Assembly: GCA_017561265.1 (NCBI GenBank)
Contig: JAFZDJ010000008.1
Coordinates: 1-64,000 of the forward strand
Source of the DNA: Bacteroidales bacterium
GTDB lineage: Bacteria; Bacteroidota; Bacteroidia; Bacteroidales; UBA932
Length of the DNA stretch: 64,000 bases
Reading direction: 5' to 3'
Positions 11,601-20,787 of the stretch are shown here, one piece after another. Under the pieces are notes generated by a model that had not been told where the DNA came from, made no database searches, and saw only the letters and a list, made by a program, of their open reading frames with translations. The position numbers were made by a program, and so were the translations under genes. Position 1 is the stretch's first letter; every line of letters starts with the position of its first letter.

Positions 11601-12492
11601 CTGACCTGTCCTTGTCTATGCTGGTAATGTAGTCTGCAGAAATTGATGCCGGAGTGCCCCTGTCATGGAATGCAGAACCTGTTTCTGTGTCTGTTTCCCT
11701 CTTTATGAACAGTCCGTTGTCTGTTCCGATCCAGAATTCCCCCTTGTTACCCTCGCAAAGACAACGGATTTCCTTGCTCTTGTCAATGCTAAGTATATGT
11801 TTGGTGCTCAGGGATATACAGTCCATTGTACAGATGTCGTGACTTTCTGTTGCAATGAGCAGCTTGCCGTCAGAAATAGGCTCGATTACCTGAATCTTCT
11901 CTTTCAGATCCTGCTTTGTGAATGTGTCGTTCAGTCTGTCATATATATATACGTTTCCGTCTTTGGTCATCACCCAGATTGTTCCGAGTGAATCAGATGC
12001 GATAAGGGAAGATTCGTCAGAGAGTGAATAAGTATGCATTTCTGACGTGTTTGTATCATATCTGTATAGGTTTCTTGATGCAAACCATACGTTTCCCTCT
12101 TTGTCTGTCTCGATATCGAAGCTCAAAGAATTTCCTATAAGTCCAAGCGATCCGGACTCGTCTGTGTCGGGATCATAAAATCCTGTGCCGCTGGATGAAG
12201 AGAACCAGATCCTTCCATTATAGTCTTCCGCCACAGCCATGACCAGACCGGTTCTGTCATGCTCGGGGGCTATCTCTGAAAGGCTGGTGAATGACCTTCC
12301 GTCGAAACGGCACAGACCGTCCCTTGTTCCTATCCACATGAATCCTTTGCTGTCCTGGAGAGAGCAGTATATTGTGTTGCTCGGCAGACCATCAGTAGTC
12401 CTGAGATGTTCGAAATAGTAGTATCGTCCTGCCTTCATTACGGTCGAAGCCTGAATCAGGATGATCAGGGTCAGAGCAATTAAACGTTTCAT
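8593..12492 (-). CDS. hybrid two-component system sensor-regulator of the xylan locus
   Basis: A 1299-aa HTCS protein. After a signal peptide come periplasmic Reg_prop beta-propeller repeats (GLPSNTIYCSLQDSKG and many like it), a Y_Y_Y domain and one membrane segment. The cytoplasmic part has HisKA (His809 in ITHEIRTP), HATPase (GQGTGLGLPYA), a receiver (Asp1098 in VVSDIMMP) and a C-terminal AraC-type HTH. Such proteins sense xylan-derived oligosaccharides in the periplasm and activate susC promoters; this one is divergent from xusA and in the position of the Prevotella xylan regulator. The start is the ATG at 12492, because the upstream TTG at 12528 lies inside a TATCTTTG -7 box. Confidence 0.95.
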   Translation of the reverse strand: MKRLIALTLIILIQASTVMKAGRYYYFEHLRTTDGLPSNTIYCSLQDSKGFMWIGTRDGLCRFDGRSFTSLSEIAPEHDRTGLVMAVAEDYNGRIWFSSSSGTGFYDPDTDESGSLGLIGNSLSFDIETDKEGNVWFASRNLYRYDTNTSEMHTYSLSDESSLIASDSLGTIWVMTKDGNVYIYDRLNDTFTKQDLKEKIQVIEPISDGKLLIATESHDICTMDCISLSTKHILSIDKSKEIRCLCEGNKGEFWIGTDNGLFIKRETDTETGSAFHDRGTPASISADYITSIDKDRSGNMWIGTYYTGLNIVKNRQEEMALFFTNPSSNSIKGEIVRSICADDEGIIWFCTEDGWLNRLDPQTRIVKNFEIVKKLNMHEIVMDNERLWVCSYGKGVYIFDTKKERTIRHYDLPSNTTTTGLKTKDGNIYIGTIAGLYRYEPDSDSFRHVEKFGTDYIHCMYQDDNEVIWIGTYGNGIFCMDKDENVLSHTFPDTGENGNGLTSRFITSFAEDSQKRIWVTTEGGGICYTTPEYDLKDLHFNNISSDDGLPSNVTCAIVEDKEGTLWVSTINGIACLSGNNLDMTALVNGSNEIAGYQYSYGAVCSSRTGIFYFGNTEGMVALTPSKMKNRTKQYDLQITRIEARNSDQVTSLKNPGKSAMHSNDIKVKHKDASAIYISFTVPEYSSRNIIYTYRLIRGKKEQFSGTTHDNEVILSGLRPGRYRFEIATMDNIDMSDGKSLSITITPHILLSKVAYIIYALICIGILGLAVLMLEIRGRNEKARQYSKLMNKKEKEIYNAKINFFTNITHEIRTPLTLIKMPLDKIMATGRYTPESEKDLRTIQANTDRLLSLTNQILDMRKMERNELKISFIQENLCSIVRTAIGLFEQMAHDQRIKMNIDIPEHPVNIMCAKDSVLTIISNLLSNAVKYGKETINIIVRCDDGETAVVRVESDGEVIPENEREKIFQIFYQREGAAKEGQGTGLGLPYARNLANMHNGKLYLDGNVTEMNSFVLELPVNQKDEVKLAPSEPSISNGEKKVNDYDTSRHTLLVVEDSEEMREYLAGELTEEYNVRTAANGADALDIIRSEKIDLVVSDIMMPVMDGCELCNAIKSDSDISHIPVILLTAVVGTETRIETLEVGADGYIEKPFPIELLLSNISNLFKNKEISYRQFMNKPLTHYSSVTTNKVDQEYMDKVHEFIMSHIAETDLNIENLTIQLGTSKSSLYRKLKANTGLSINEYIRLCRLKQAAELLSSQKYKINEVAFMTGFSSPSYFATCFQKQFNITPSEFVKNLGQ

Positions 12493-12525
12493 TAGTGTTG
12501 ATTCTTGTATTAGTTCTAGCGGTTT

Positions 12526-12533
12526 CAAAGATA
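12526..12533 (-). promoter_or_regulatory. -7 box of the hybrid sensor gene
   Basis: TATCTTTG on the minus strand matches TAnnTTTG exactly. No TTG is found at the -33 distance. Transcription would start near 12519 and give a leader of about 27 nt to the ATG at 12492. A 13-bp palindrome TGTAAATTTTACA lies just upstream at 12545-12557. Confidence 0.55.
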
Positions 12534-12572
12534 TATATTATAAATGTAAATTTTACATCATCTCATATGAAA

Positions 12573-12590
12573 TTTGATTCAATCTGACAC
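12573..12590. promoter_or_regulatory. candidate regulator binding site upstream of xusA
   Basis: TTTGATTCAATCTGACAC occurs in the 320-bp divergent region. Its reverse complement, GTGTCA-GA-TTGAATCAAA, matches CTGTCG-TTT-TTGAATCAAA from upstream of the third susC at 37235-37252. The shared sequence at two susC genes suggests the site read by the AraC domain of the hybrid sensor. Confidence 0.45.
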
Positions 12591-12724
12591 AATTCTTATA
12601 TTTTTATCAGTTCTAATCCTTTTGTAAAGCTAATTATGCCCGGATTGTTTGTTGTTTTTGCTCTTTTCTTGTCAGAAATGAATCTAAATACAGCCGCAAT
12701 GACAGTTTTTCCGTTTTAAAATCG

Positions 12725-12732
12725 TATTTTTG
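12725..12732 (+). promoter_or_regulatory. -7 box of the xusABCDE-xyn10 operon
   Basis: TATTTTTG fits TAnnTTTG exactly and continues with TAC. No recognisable -33 element is present, consistent with an activated promoter. The predicted leader to the xusA ATG at 12813 is about 74 nt. Confidence 0.6.
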
Positions 12733-12812
12733 TACACTTATAATTGCGTGCGTGCGCAAGCTGGAACGGATATCATAAACCAAACATAAATTATTAACTA
12801 AACTAACCCGTA

Positions 12813-15800
12813 ATGAAACATGTAACAAAATCTATCGCAAGATTCCTTACGTTGGTTGCTTTGCTGTTCACCTGCTGTCTGTCGGCACAGGCTCAGCAAT
12901 TCACAGCGAAAGGTGTCGTGGTCGACAGCAATGGCGAACCTGTCATTGGTGCGGCAGTTGCACTGAAAGGCAATGAGACAGTCGGTGTCATTACAGATCT
13001 GGACGGAAATTTCAGTCTGTCTGTTCCAGGACCGAACACAGTCCTTGTTGTTACTTTCATCGGTATGGAGACCGTTGAGGTCCCAGCGTCCAGTTCAGAC
13101 ATGAGGATCGTCCTCAAGGATGATACCCTCATGCTTGAAGAGACAATCGTCGTCGGATACGGACAGCAGAAGAAGGCTTCCGTTGTCGGTGCGATTACTC
13201 AGACAACAGGTGAGGTGCTCGAAAGATCTGCCGGTATCAGCAGCGTCGGAGCAGCCCTTACAGGTAACCTTCCAGGTGTCGTTACCACACAGAGTACCGG
13301 TATGCCAGGTGAGGAAGATCCGAAGATCACTATCCGAAGCGGCAGCTCATGGAACGGTAACGATCCTCTCGTCCTTGTCGACGGTATCGAGCGTCCGATG
13401 ACATCTGTAGACATTTCTTCAGTAGAGAGCATCTCTGTACTCAAGGATGCATCTGCAACAGCAGTCTATGGTGTGAAGGGTGCGAACGGTGTCATCCTCG
13501 TGACTACAAAGCGTGGTCAGGAAGGTAAGGCAAGAATCGATGTAGGTTTCAACGCTACTGTCAAGAATCCTTCAAAGCTTCCTAACAAGCTTGATTCTTA
13601 TGATGCCCTCATGGCACGTAACGTTGCAGTCGAGCATGAGCTTGCTCTCATGGGTGCTGACTCATGGGCATACATCAGACCTCAGGCTTTCATCGAGAAC
13701 TATCGCAACCAGACTACTCTCGAGCAGATGGAGCGTTATCCTAACGTTGACTGGCAGAAGGCTCTCTTCAATAACTTTGCGATGTCTTACAATGCAAACA
13801 TCAATGTAAGCGGTGGTACAAAGTTCGTGAAGTATTTCGCATCTGCTGACTATATCAACGAGGGTGACCTCTTCAAGGTTTATCCAAACAACCGTGGATA
13901 TGAGTCAGGTTACGGTTACGACCGTATCAACGTACGAAGCAATCTCGACTTTAAGATCACCAACACTACAACATTGAAGGTAAACCTCTCAGGTTCAAGT
14001 GCACGTAGAACAGCCCCTACAATGAACTCTACCAATGATATCTGGCAGATCCAGCAGCAGTGGGCAGGTGCTTACAACATTGCACCGGACGTGTTCCTTC
14101 CTGTTTATTCTGATGGTGCATGGGGATATTATCCATTGATTTCCAACGTTACCAACTCTGCACAGAACCTTTCGGTAGGTGGTCTTTTCGAGACAACTAC
14201 AAACCGTATCAACACTGACTTCACCCTCGAGCAGGATCTCAGCTTCATTACTGAGGGTCTCTCACTCAGAGGTCTGATCTCATGGGACAACCAGTTCGTA
14301 GAGTCAGGACGTGGAGTGTCGGATATGTACAATGACCCTGTCGTGAAGTGGATCAACCCGGATACAGGAGACGTTACTTACAAGACTCCTGTGACTCCAT
14401 ATCACAACTTCGACTACAGCCAGCCTATCAAATGGACTACAGGCGGCGGTTCAGTCAACAACTGGTCTACAATGCGTAACCTCTACTACCAGGGTCAGAT
14501 CAACTATATGCGTACTTTCGCTGAGAAGCATGACGTGAGCGCCATGGGTCTTTTCAGCCGTCAGGAGAACGCTACAGGTTCAATGATCCCTATGTACCGT
14601 GAGGACTGGGCATTCCGTGTGACTTATTCATGGAACGGCCGTTATCATGCTGAGTACAACGGTGCTTACAACGGTTCCGAGAAGTTCGCTGATGTAAACC
14701 GTTTCGCATTCTTCAACTCAGGTGCTGTCGGCTGGACAATCAGTGAAGAGCCATTCATGAAGTGGTTCCGTGAGAAGAGACTCATCGAGGTTCTCAAGCT
14801 CCGTGCTTCATATGGTCAGATCGGTGATGACAATGTAGGTCAGCGTTGGCTCTATATGTCTCAGTGGGCATATGGTGGTGCAACAAATATGGCACTCAAT
14901 GCAGAGAACAGTATCTATGAGTGGTATCGCGAGTCGGCAATCGGTAACCCTGACGTACAGTGGGAGACTGTGACAAAGCTTAACCTCGGTATCGACTACT
15001 CTATCCTCAAGGGTCTTTTCGCCGGTACAGTCGAGTTCTTCCAGGACGACCGTACTGACATCCTCGTAAGCGGTGGTGACCGTTCGGTTCCTGCTTATTA
15101 CGGTGGTACACCTCCAACTGTCAACCTCGGTAGAGTACGTGCAAAGGGATATGAGCTCGAGCTTCGCGTCAACAAGCAGTTCGCAAACTCTCTCCGTCTC
15201 TGGGGTAACTTCAACATGACTCACTCTGAGAACATCATCCTCCAGAAGGACGACCCTCAGATGCGCCCTTCATATCAGAAGGATGCTGGTTATGCCATCG
15301 GACAGTACAAGTCTCATATTGATGGAGGTTATCTCCAGAACTGGGACCAGGTTTACGGATCTCCTGCTCATGATACAAATGACGCTCAGAGACTCCCTGG
15401 TGACTATTATATCGTAGACTTCAACGGTGACGGTGTCGTTGACTCAAAGGACTCAGCTCCATTCGGTTATACCGGAACACCTGAGAATACATATAATGCT
15501 ACTGTCGGTATAGAATTCAAGGGCTTCAGCGCATTTGCTCAGTTCTACGGAGTAACAAACGTGACACGTGACGTTCCTCTCCAGAGCTTCGGCAGCAAGC
15601 TTAACACTGTATACGATATGGGTACATGGTGGTCTCCACAGGCTCCGAATGCTGATGTAGTTGTTCCTGCATTCAACAGAACTCCAAGCTATAACAATGC
15701 AACCCAGTACCTCTTCGACGGTTCTTACATCCGACTCAAGAACATCGAGGTAGCCTATACAGCAAACAGCGGTTGGGTAAAGAGAATCGGTCTCGACTCT

Positions 15801-15947
15801 ATGAAGATCTTCTTGAACGGTAACAACCTCTGGTTGTGGACCCGTATGCCTGACGACCGTGAGTCCAACCTCTCAGGTTACAGCGGAGGCGGTGGTGCTT
15901 ACCCTACAGTAAGACGTTTCAATCTTGGTATCAAGGTCACCCTTTAA
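12813..15947 (+). CDS. xusA: SusC-family TonB-dependent xylo-oligosaccharide transporter XusA
   Basis: A 1044-aa outer membrane transporter. A signal peptide ends near SAQAQQ. A CarboxypepD_reg-like domain follows (about residues 30-110), then the TonB box EETIVVGYGQQ, a plug domain (LVLVDGIERPM) and a 22-strand barrel ending in a C-terminal aromatic/Leu pattern. It pairs with the SusD protein that starts directly after its stop codon. The order SusC-SusD-SusC-SusD-XusE-GH10 is the xylan utilisation system described in Prevotella bryantii and other Bacteroidetes, hence the symbol. Codon use is strongly biased, suggesting high expression. Confidence 0.93.
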   Translation: MKHVTKSIARFLTLVALLFTCCLSAQAQQFTAKGVVVDSNGEPVIGAAVALKGNETVGVITDLDGNFSLSVPGPNTVLVVTFIGMETVEVPASSSDMRIVLKDDTLMLEETIVVGYGQQKKASVVGAITQTTGEVLERSAGISSVGAALTGNLPGVVTTQSTGMPGEEDPKITIRSGSSWNGNDPLVLVDGIERPMTSVDISSVESISVLKDASATAVYGVKGANGVILVTTKRGQEGKARIDVGFNATVKNPSKLPNKLDSYDALMARNVAVEHELALMGADSWAYIRPQAFIENYRNQTTLEQMERYPNVDWQKALFNNFAMSYNANINVSGGTKFVKYFASADYINEGDLFKVYPNNRGYESGYGYDRINVRSNLDFKITNTTTLKVNLSGSSARRTAPTMNSTNDIWQIQQQWAGAYNIAPDVFLPVYSDGAWGYYPLISNVTNSAQNLSVGGLFETTTNRINTDFTLEQDLSFITEGLSLRGLISWDNQFVESGRGVSDMYNDPVVKWINPDTGDVTYKTPVTPYHNFDYSQPIKWTTGGGSVNNWSTMRNLYYQGQINYMRTFAEKHDVSAMGLFSRQENATGSMIPMYREDWAFRVTYSWNGRYHAEYNGAYNGSEKFADVNRFAFFNSGAVGWTISEEPFMKWFREKRLIEVLKLRASYGQIGDDNVGQRWLYMSQWAYGGATNMALNAENSIYEWYRESAIGNPDVQWETVTKLNLGIDYSILKGLFAGTVEFFQDDRTDILVSGGDRSVPAYYGGTPPTVNLGRVRAKGYELELRVNKQFANSLRLWGNFNMTHSENIILQKDDPQMRPSYQKDAGYAIGQYKSHIDGGYLQNWDQVYGSPAHDTNDAQRLPGDYYIVDFNGDGVVDSKDSAPFGYTGTPENTYNATVGIEFKGFSAFAQFYGVTNVTRDVPLQSFGSKLNTVYDMGTWWSPQAPNADVVVPAFNRTPSYNNATQYLFDGSYIRLKNIEVAYTANSGWVKRIGLDSMKIFLNGNNLWLWTRMPDDRESNLSGYSGGGGAYPTVRRFNLGIKVTL

Positions 15948-17885
15948 ATGATGACAGAAATGAAAAGAATATTCAATACAATAATAGTAGGTTTGTCCTT
16001 GTTGGCAGGAATGTCTCTCGTATCTTGCGAGGCATATCTTGACAAAGAGCCTGAGTCTACAGTTTCAGAAGAGACGGCTTTTGTCAACTTCAGAAACTTC
16101 CAGGGTTTCGTCGAGGAAATCTATAACTGTATTCCTGACAAGGAAAAATGTAACTGGTGTCCGTCATGGAACTGGGGCGATGATGAGGTGTTCAATACGA
16201 ATGCAAACGACCGTATGACAAATCAGGTTGACCTTGGTAACTTCCGTGCATGGATGAATACCGGTAACTGGCTTTACAAGGGCAGCAGCAGCTCTACATC
16301 GACTAACAAGTTCGATCACTCACTCTGGCCACATTCATGGTATTGCATCCGCAAGGCAAATGTAGGTCTCAAGGCTCTTGAGAACGGCATGCTTGTAAAC
16401 GCAACTCAGGAAGAGAAGGGTCTCATCGCAGGTCAGCTCTACTTCTTCCGTGCTTGGTGGCACTTCGAGCTCATCAACTGGTTCGGCGGCCTTCCTTATA
16501 TTGACAAGGCTTTCGAGGCTAACGATCCTCTCGATCTTCCACGTCTCACTTACCAGGAGTGTGCAATGAAGGCAGCGGAAGACTTCCGCAAGGCTGCCGA
16601 TCTTCTCCCTATCAACTGGGATAACACTGCTGCAGGTAAGGCCACATTCAACAAGAACGAGCTCCGTATCAACAAGGTGATGGCTCTTGCATATCTCGGT
16701 AAGTGCTATCTTTGGGCTGCTTCTCCTCTTATGGAGCATGGTGCTCAGACAGGCGGTGCAAATACCTATAATTATAATCAGGACTTTGCACAGAAGGCTG
16801 CTGACGCTCTCGGAGAACTCCTTAACCTCGTTGAGTCAGGTCAGACACAGTATGCTCTTGCAGAGTTCAACTACTCTGACGTGTATAATCATACCAAGGC
16901 TCCGGATGCAACAACTTCTTACTCAGATAACTTCTATACAAGAAAGCAGAACTGGAGACAGCCAGGTACAGTAGAGGCTATCTTCCGCGGTCCTTCACCT
17001 GACTACAACGGTTCAAACTGGAATACTACAAAGGTATTCGGACCTAAGGTTGACGGTGTTGTAGGACATGACGTGGTTATCCATCAGCCTACTGCAAACG
17101 CAGTTGAGATGTATGGTATGGCAAACGGTCTCCCTATTGATCACCCTGAGTCAGGATATGATCCTAACTTCCCGTTCAAGGATCGTGACCCACGTTTCTA
17201 TCATGACATCGTGTTCGACGGTTTCAAGTACATCAACGGTCAGCCTGAGACTTGGGCACATCTTCAGTATTGCGAACTCTATGAGGGCGGAAACATGCGT
17301 GATGTAGCAACAGGAAGCCGTACCGGATATTTCATCCAGAAGCTCGTTCCACATACATGTAATGAGATCGACCGCGAGTACGACTGGGGTTCTGCTCTTC
17401 ATACATATCTTCCATACATGCGTCTTGCTGACGTATACCTTTTGTATGCAGAGGCTACAGCTGTTGTAGGTGGACGTGACGGCAAGTCGTCAAAGTGCAG
17501 CCTTACATCAGTAGACGCCATCAATAAGCTCCGTGACCGCGTAGGCGCAGGACATGTCGATGCAAGCTTCACAGGTAACGCATATATGGATGAGATCCGT
17601 CGTGAGCGTGCTGTAGAGCTTATGTTCGAAGGTCATCGTTTCAATGACCTCCAGCGCTGGCTTCTTCTCACCGAGGCTCCATATACTCAGAAGTACTCAC
17701 ACGAATTCACTCGTGTAAACGATGCTGACTGGTATAAGAGCAACGATCCGAAGGATGCTCAGGTAGTAGGTCTCAGAAAGCAGCTCATTCTTGAGAGAAA
17801 CTTTGACACTAAGCATTACTGGTTCCCTCTTCCTGACAGCGAAGTATACCTCTATGAGGCCTTCCCACAGAATCCAGGCTGGTAA
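15948..17885 (+). CDS. xusB: SusD-family xylan-binding lipoprotein XusB
   Basis: A 645-aa surface lipoprotein (lipobox SLVSC) that caps XusA and binds xylan oligosaccharides. The TPR-rich SusD fold is recognised by KGLIAGQLYFFRAWWHFEL in the N-terminal half, RLADVYLLYAEA, and the C-terminal RRERAVELMFEGHRFNDLQRW. The first ATG directly follows the xusA stop; the ATG at 15960 gives a cleaner signal peptide and could be the true start. Confidence 0.93.
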   Translation: MMTEMKRIFNTIIVGLSLLAGMSLVSCEAYLDKEPESTVSEETAFVNFRNFQGFVEEIYNCIPDKEKCNWCPSWNWGDDEVFNTNANDRMTNQVDLGNFRAWMNTGNWLYKGSSSSTSTNKFDHSLWPHSWYCIRKANVGLKALENGMLVNATQEEKGLIAGQLYFFRAWWHFELINWFGGLPYIDKAFEANDPLDLPRLTYQECAMKAAEDFRKAADLLPINWDNTAAGKATFNKNELRINKVMALAYLGKCYLWAASPLMEHGAQTGGANTYNYNQDFAQKAADALGELLNLVESGQTQYALAEFNYSDVYNHTKAPDATTSYSDNFYTRKQNWRQPGTVEAIFRGPSPDYNGSNWNTTKVFGPKVDGVVGHDVVIHQPTANAVEMYGMANGLPIDHPESGYDPNFPFKDRDPRFYHDIVFDGFKYINGQPETWAHLQYCELYEGGNMRDVATGSRTGYFIQKLVPHTCNEIDREYDWGSALHTYLPYMRLADVYLLYAEATAVVGGRDGKSSKCSLTSVDAINKLRDRVGAGHVDASFTGNAYMDEIRRERAVELMFEGHRFNDLQRWLLLTEAPYTQKYSHEFTRVNDADWYKSNDPKDAQVVGLRKQLILERNFDTKHYWFPLPDSEVYLYEAFPQNPGW

Positions 17886-17924
17886 TCGTAAGGAGAAAGG
17901 TGTATAATTTTAAAAGAATTGAAA

Positions 17925-20768
17925 ATGAAACACATAAAAGCAAGATACATTCTCTATGCAATGCTGCTCGCTTCTCCTTTTACGATGAGCGCTCAGACTG
18001 CAGAGGATAATACAGACAGCGATCCGCTGGTTAATGTCGCTTACCGCCAGGTAGAGCAGAGCGACATTATCGGAAGCGTTGCTGTTCTTGACTATGAGGC
18101 ATTAACCGAGAAGAACTACAACACATACAGCCTTGACAACATGCAGGCTTATGTAAGCGGTTTCAATGGTAATTCTCTTTGGGGAATGGATGCTGACAAT
18201 GATCAGGGATATCTCGTCCTCATTGACGGTGTGCCACGTGCTGCAAACAATGTTCTTCCAACTGAAATTGCTCAGGTGACATTCCTTAAGAGCGCACAGG
18301 CAGTCGTTCTCTACGGTAGCCGTGCAGCGAAGGGTGCCATCCTCATCACTACAAAGCGTGCTACAAATGACGGTCTTAGCGTAAGCGTACGTGCCAACAC
18401 AGGTGTGGCTGTAGCAAAGGCTTTCCCTGAGTACCTCGGTGCTGCAGAGTACATGACCCTTTATAATGAGGCCCTCGTAAATGACGGCGGTACACCTCTT
18501 TATTCAGCAGAGGAAATCTATAATCATTCAGCAGGTCTGAACCCTTATCGTTATCCGGATATCAACTATTATTCATCCGAGTATATCAATAAGGCGTACA
18601 ACCGTACTGACGTCACAGCTGAAATCTCCGGTGGTGGAGCACGTGCTCACTTCTACAGCAATGTAAGCTACTACAACCAGGGTGACTTCCTCAAGGTAGG
18701 AGAGGCCATGAACAACAACACAAGCCGCTTCAATGTACGTGGTAACGTTGACGTTCATATCAATGACTTCGTGAAGGCTCACATCAACGCCAACACTACA
18801 TTCTATGATGCGAGCTCAGCAAAGGGTGATTACTGGAACGTTGCAGCGACAATGCGTCCTAACTTCCCTCAGCATGCTGCCCCTCTCATTCCTGTAGGTC
18901 TTATCGATCCTAATGCTCTTGGTGCCCTCCAGCTCATCGCAGCTTCAGGCAACATCATTACAAAGGATGGTCAGGATTACTTCCTCGGCGGTACACAGCA
19001 GAATACTACAAACGTTTTCGCTGACATGTATGCAGCTGGAAGAAGCAAGTACACAAGCCGTCAGTTCCAGTTCGACACAGGAGTTGACATCGACCTCAAC
19101 AGGGTTCTCAAGGGTTTGACTTTCAAGACAAACTTTGCGATGGACTATGCTACGACTTATAACACTTCTTATGACAATACTTACGCAATCTACACTCCTA
19201 CATGGTCTACATATAATGGTAAGGATGTTATCGTAGGTCTTACAAAGGAAGGTGTTGACGAGAAGTCAGGAAACCAGAACATCAGCGGAAGTTCAGCGAA
19301 CATGACTATCCTCTTCAATGCAATGTTCGACTATAACAGAACATTCGCTCAGAAGCACAATGTCAGCGCTATGCTCATAGCTGCAGGTTTCCAGCAGACT
19401 CTTTCAGGAAGCTACCACCGCATTTCCAATGCAAACCTCGGTGTTCAGGCTACTTATAACTATGACAGACGTTACTATGCTGATTTCAGCGGTGCTCTTG
19501 TTCATTCTGCTAAGCTTGCACCTGGCAACAGAAACGCATTCTCTCCATCTGTGACTTTGGGTTGGAAGATCGCAAATGAGTCTTTCCTCAAGGATTCCGA
19601 CAAGATCAATGACATCACTCTTTCAGTTTCAGGAAGTATCCTCAACCAGGATATCGACATAGCAGACTACTATCTCTATGCTCCTATCTGGAAGACTGAC
19701 AACTATGGTTATGAGTGGAATGACGGTAACCTTTCACAGTTTGTGACTTCTACCCGTGGACAGAATGATCTTCTCTCATTCATCCAGCGCAAGGAGTTCT
19801 CTGCTAACTTGAGAGGTGCATTCTTCGAGAATTCACTTACATTCGACGCTTCATACTTCATCCAGTCAATGGAGGGTTACACAATCACCAATACGACTAC
19901 ATGGCCTTCACACCTTTCTACAGGTTATCCGTCACAGTCGTTCATCCCTACATTGAACTATAACAACAACGCCCGTACAGGTTTCGACATCAGCGTCAAC
20001 TACAACAAGACAGTCGGCGACTTCACATTCGGAATCGGTGCGAACGCTACATGGTATGACACAATCGCAAGTCTTCGTGACGAGGTTTATACAGACCACA
20101 GACAGCGTCAGGGCAAGCCGCTCGACGGCATCTGGGGATATGAGTGTGCAGGAATCTTCCAGTCACAGGAAGAGATCGACAACTGGACACCTCAGAACCT
20201 CGGTAGCACCGTACGTCCTGGTGACCTCAAGTACATCGACCAGAACGGTGACGGCGTAGTGAATGCAGATGACCAGGTATTCCTCGGCAAAGGCGGATGG
20301 TATGGTAACCCGCTCACAATGGGTCTCAACCTTACTCTCAAGTACAAGAGCTTCACACTCTTCGCTCTCGGAACTGCCGGAATGGGCGCTTATGGATTGA
20401 AGAACAGCTCATACTATTGGATTGACGACCAGGACAAGTACTCGGCAGTAGTACGCGACCGTTGGACTCCGGAGACAGCTGCAACTGCAACTTATCCACG
20501 TCTTACAGTGTCAGAAGGTGCTAACAACCTCCAGACATCAGATTTCTGGATGTACAGCACCAACCGCTTTGACCTTGCAAAGGTTCAGCTGACCTATGAA
20601 ATGCCTCAGTCTGTTCTCAGCAACAACAAGGTGATCAAGGGCTTCTCAGCTTACCTCAGCGGAAGCAACCTTCTTACTATCTCGCCTGAGCGCAAGCACA
20701 TGGAGATGAACGTAGGCTCTGCTCCTCAGACACGTTTCTACAATCTCGGAGTTAAGCTTGTATTCTAA
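17925..20768 (+). CDS. xusC: SusC-family TonB-dependent transporter XusC (short N-terminus)
   Basis: A 947-aa outer membrane transporter paired with XusD. Unlike the other two SusC proteins here it lacks the CarboxypepD_reg domain: after the signal peptide (MSAQ) only about 30 residues precede the plug, and the TonB-box-like stretch is DPLVNVAYRQV. Plug signatures LVLIDGVPRAANN and AILITTKR are present, and the barrel ends normally. The ATG at 17925 is preferred over the TTG at 17919. It lies 39 bp after xusB in the same operon. Confidence 0.9.
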   Translation: MKHIKARYILYAMLLASPFTMSAQTAEDNTDSDPLVNVAYRQVEQSDIIGSVAVLDYEALTEKNYNTYSLDNMQAYVSGFNGNSLWGMDADNDQGYLVLIDGVPRAANNVLPTEIAQVTFLKSAQAVVLYGSRAAKGAILITTKRATNDGLSVSVRANTGVAVAKAFPEYLGAAEYMTLYNEALVNDGGTPLYSAEEIYNHSAGLNPYRYPDINYYSSEYINKAYNRTDVTAEISGGGARAHFYSNVSYYNQGDFLKVGEAMNNNTSRFNVRGNVDVHINDFVKAHINANTTFYDASSAKGDYWNVAATMRPNFPQHAAPLIPVGLIDPNALGALQLIAASGNIITKDGQDYFLGGTQQNTTNVFADMYAAGRSKYTSRQFQFDTGVDIDLNRVLKGLTFKTNFAMDYATTYNTSYDNTYAIYTPTWSTYNGKDVIVGLTKEGVDEKSGNQNISGSSANMTILFNAMFDYNRTFAQKHNVSAMLIAAGFQQTLSGSYHRISNANLGVQATYNYDRRYYADFSGALVHSAKLAPGNRNAFSPSVTLGWKIANESFLKDSDKINDITLSVSGSILNQDIDIADYYLYAPIWKTDNYGYEWNDGNLSQFVTSTRGQNDLLSFIQRKEFSANLRGAFFENSLTFDASYFIQSMEGYTITNTTTWPSHLSTGYPSQSFIPTLNYNNNARTGFDISVNYNKTVGDFTFGIGANATWYDTIASLRDEVYTDHRQRQGKPLDGIWGYECAGIFQSQEEIDNWTPQNLGSTVRPGDLKYIDQNGDGVVNADDQVFLGKGGWYGNPLTMGLNLTLKYKSFTLFALGTAGMGAYGLKNSSYYWIDDQDKYSAVVRDRWTPETAATATYPRLTVSEGANNLQTSDFWMYSTNRFDLAKVQLTYEMPQSVLSNNKVIKGFSAYLSGSNLLTISPERKHMEMNVGSAPQTRFYNLGVKLVF

Positions 20769-20787
20769 TTATTAAAACTACAGAACA

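Noticed and set aside
12493..12528. Longer start of the hybrid sensor at TTG 12528
   Set aside because: That TTG is part of the TATCTTTG -7 box, so it cannot be in the transcript; the ATG at 12492 gives the signal peptide.
13199..13444. Antisense open frames within the susC/susD genes
   Set aside because: Shadows caused by biased codon use of the sense genes; no signals or family resemblance.
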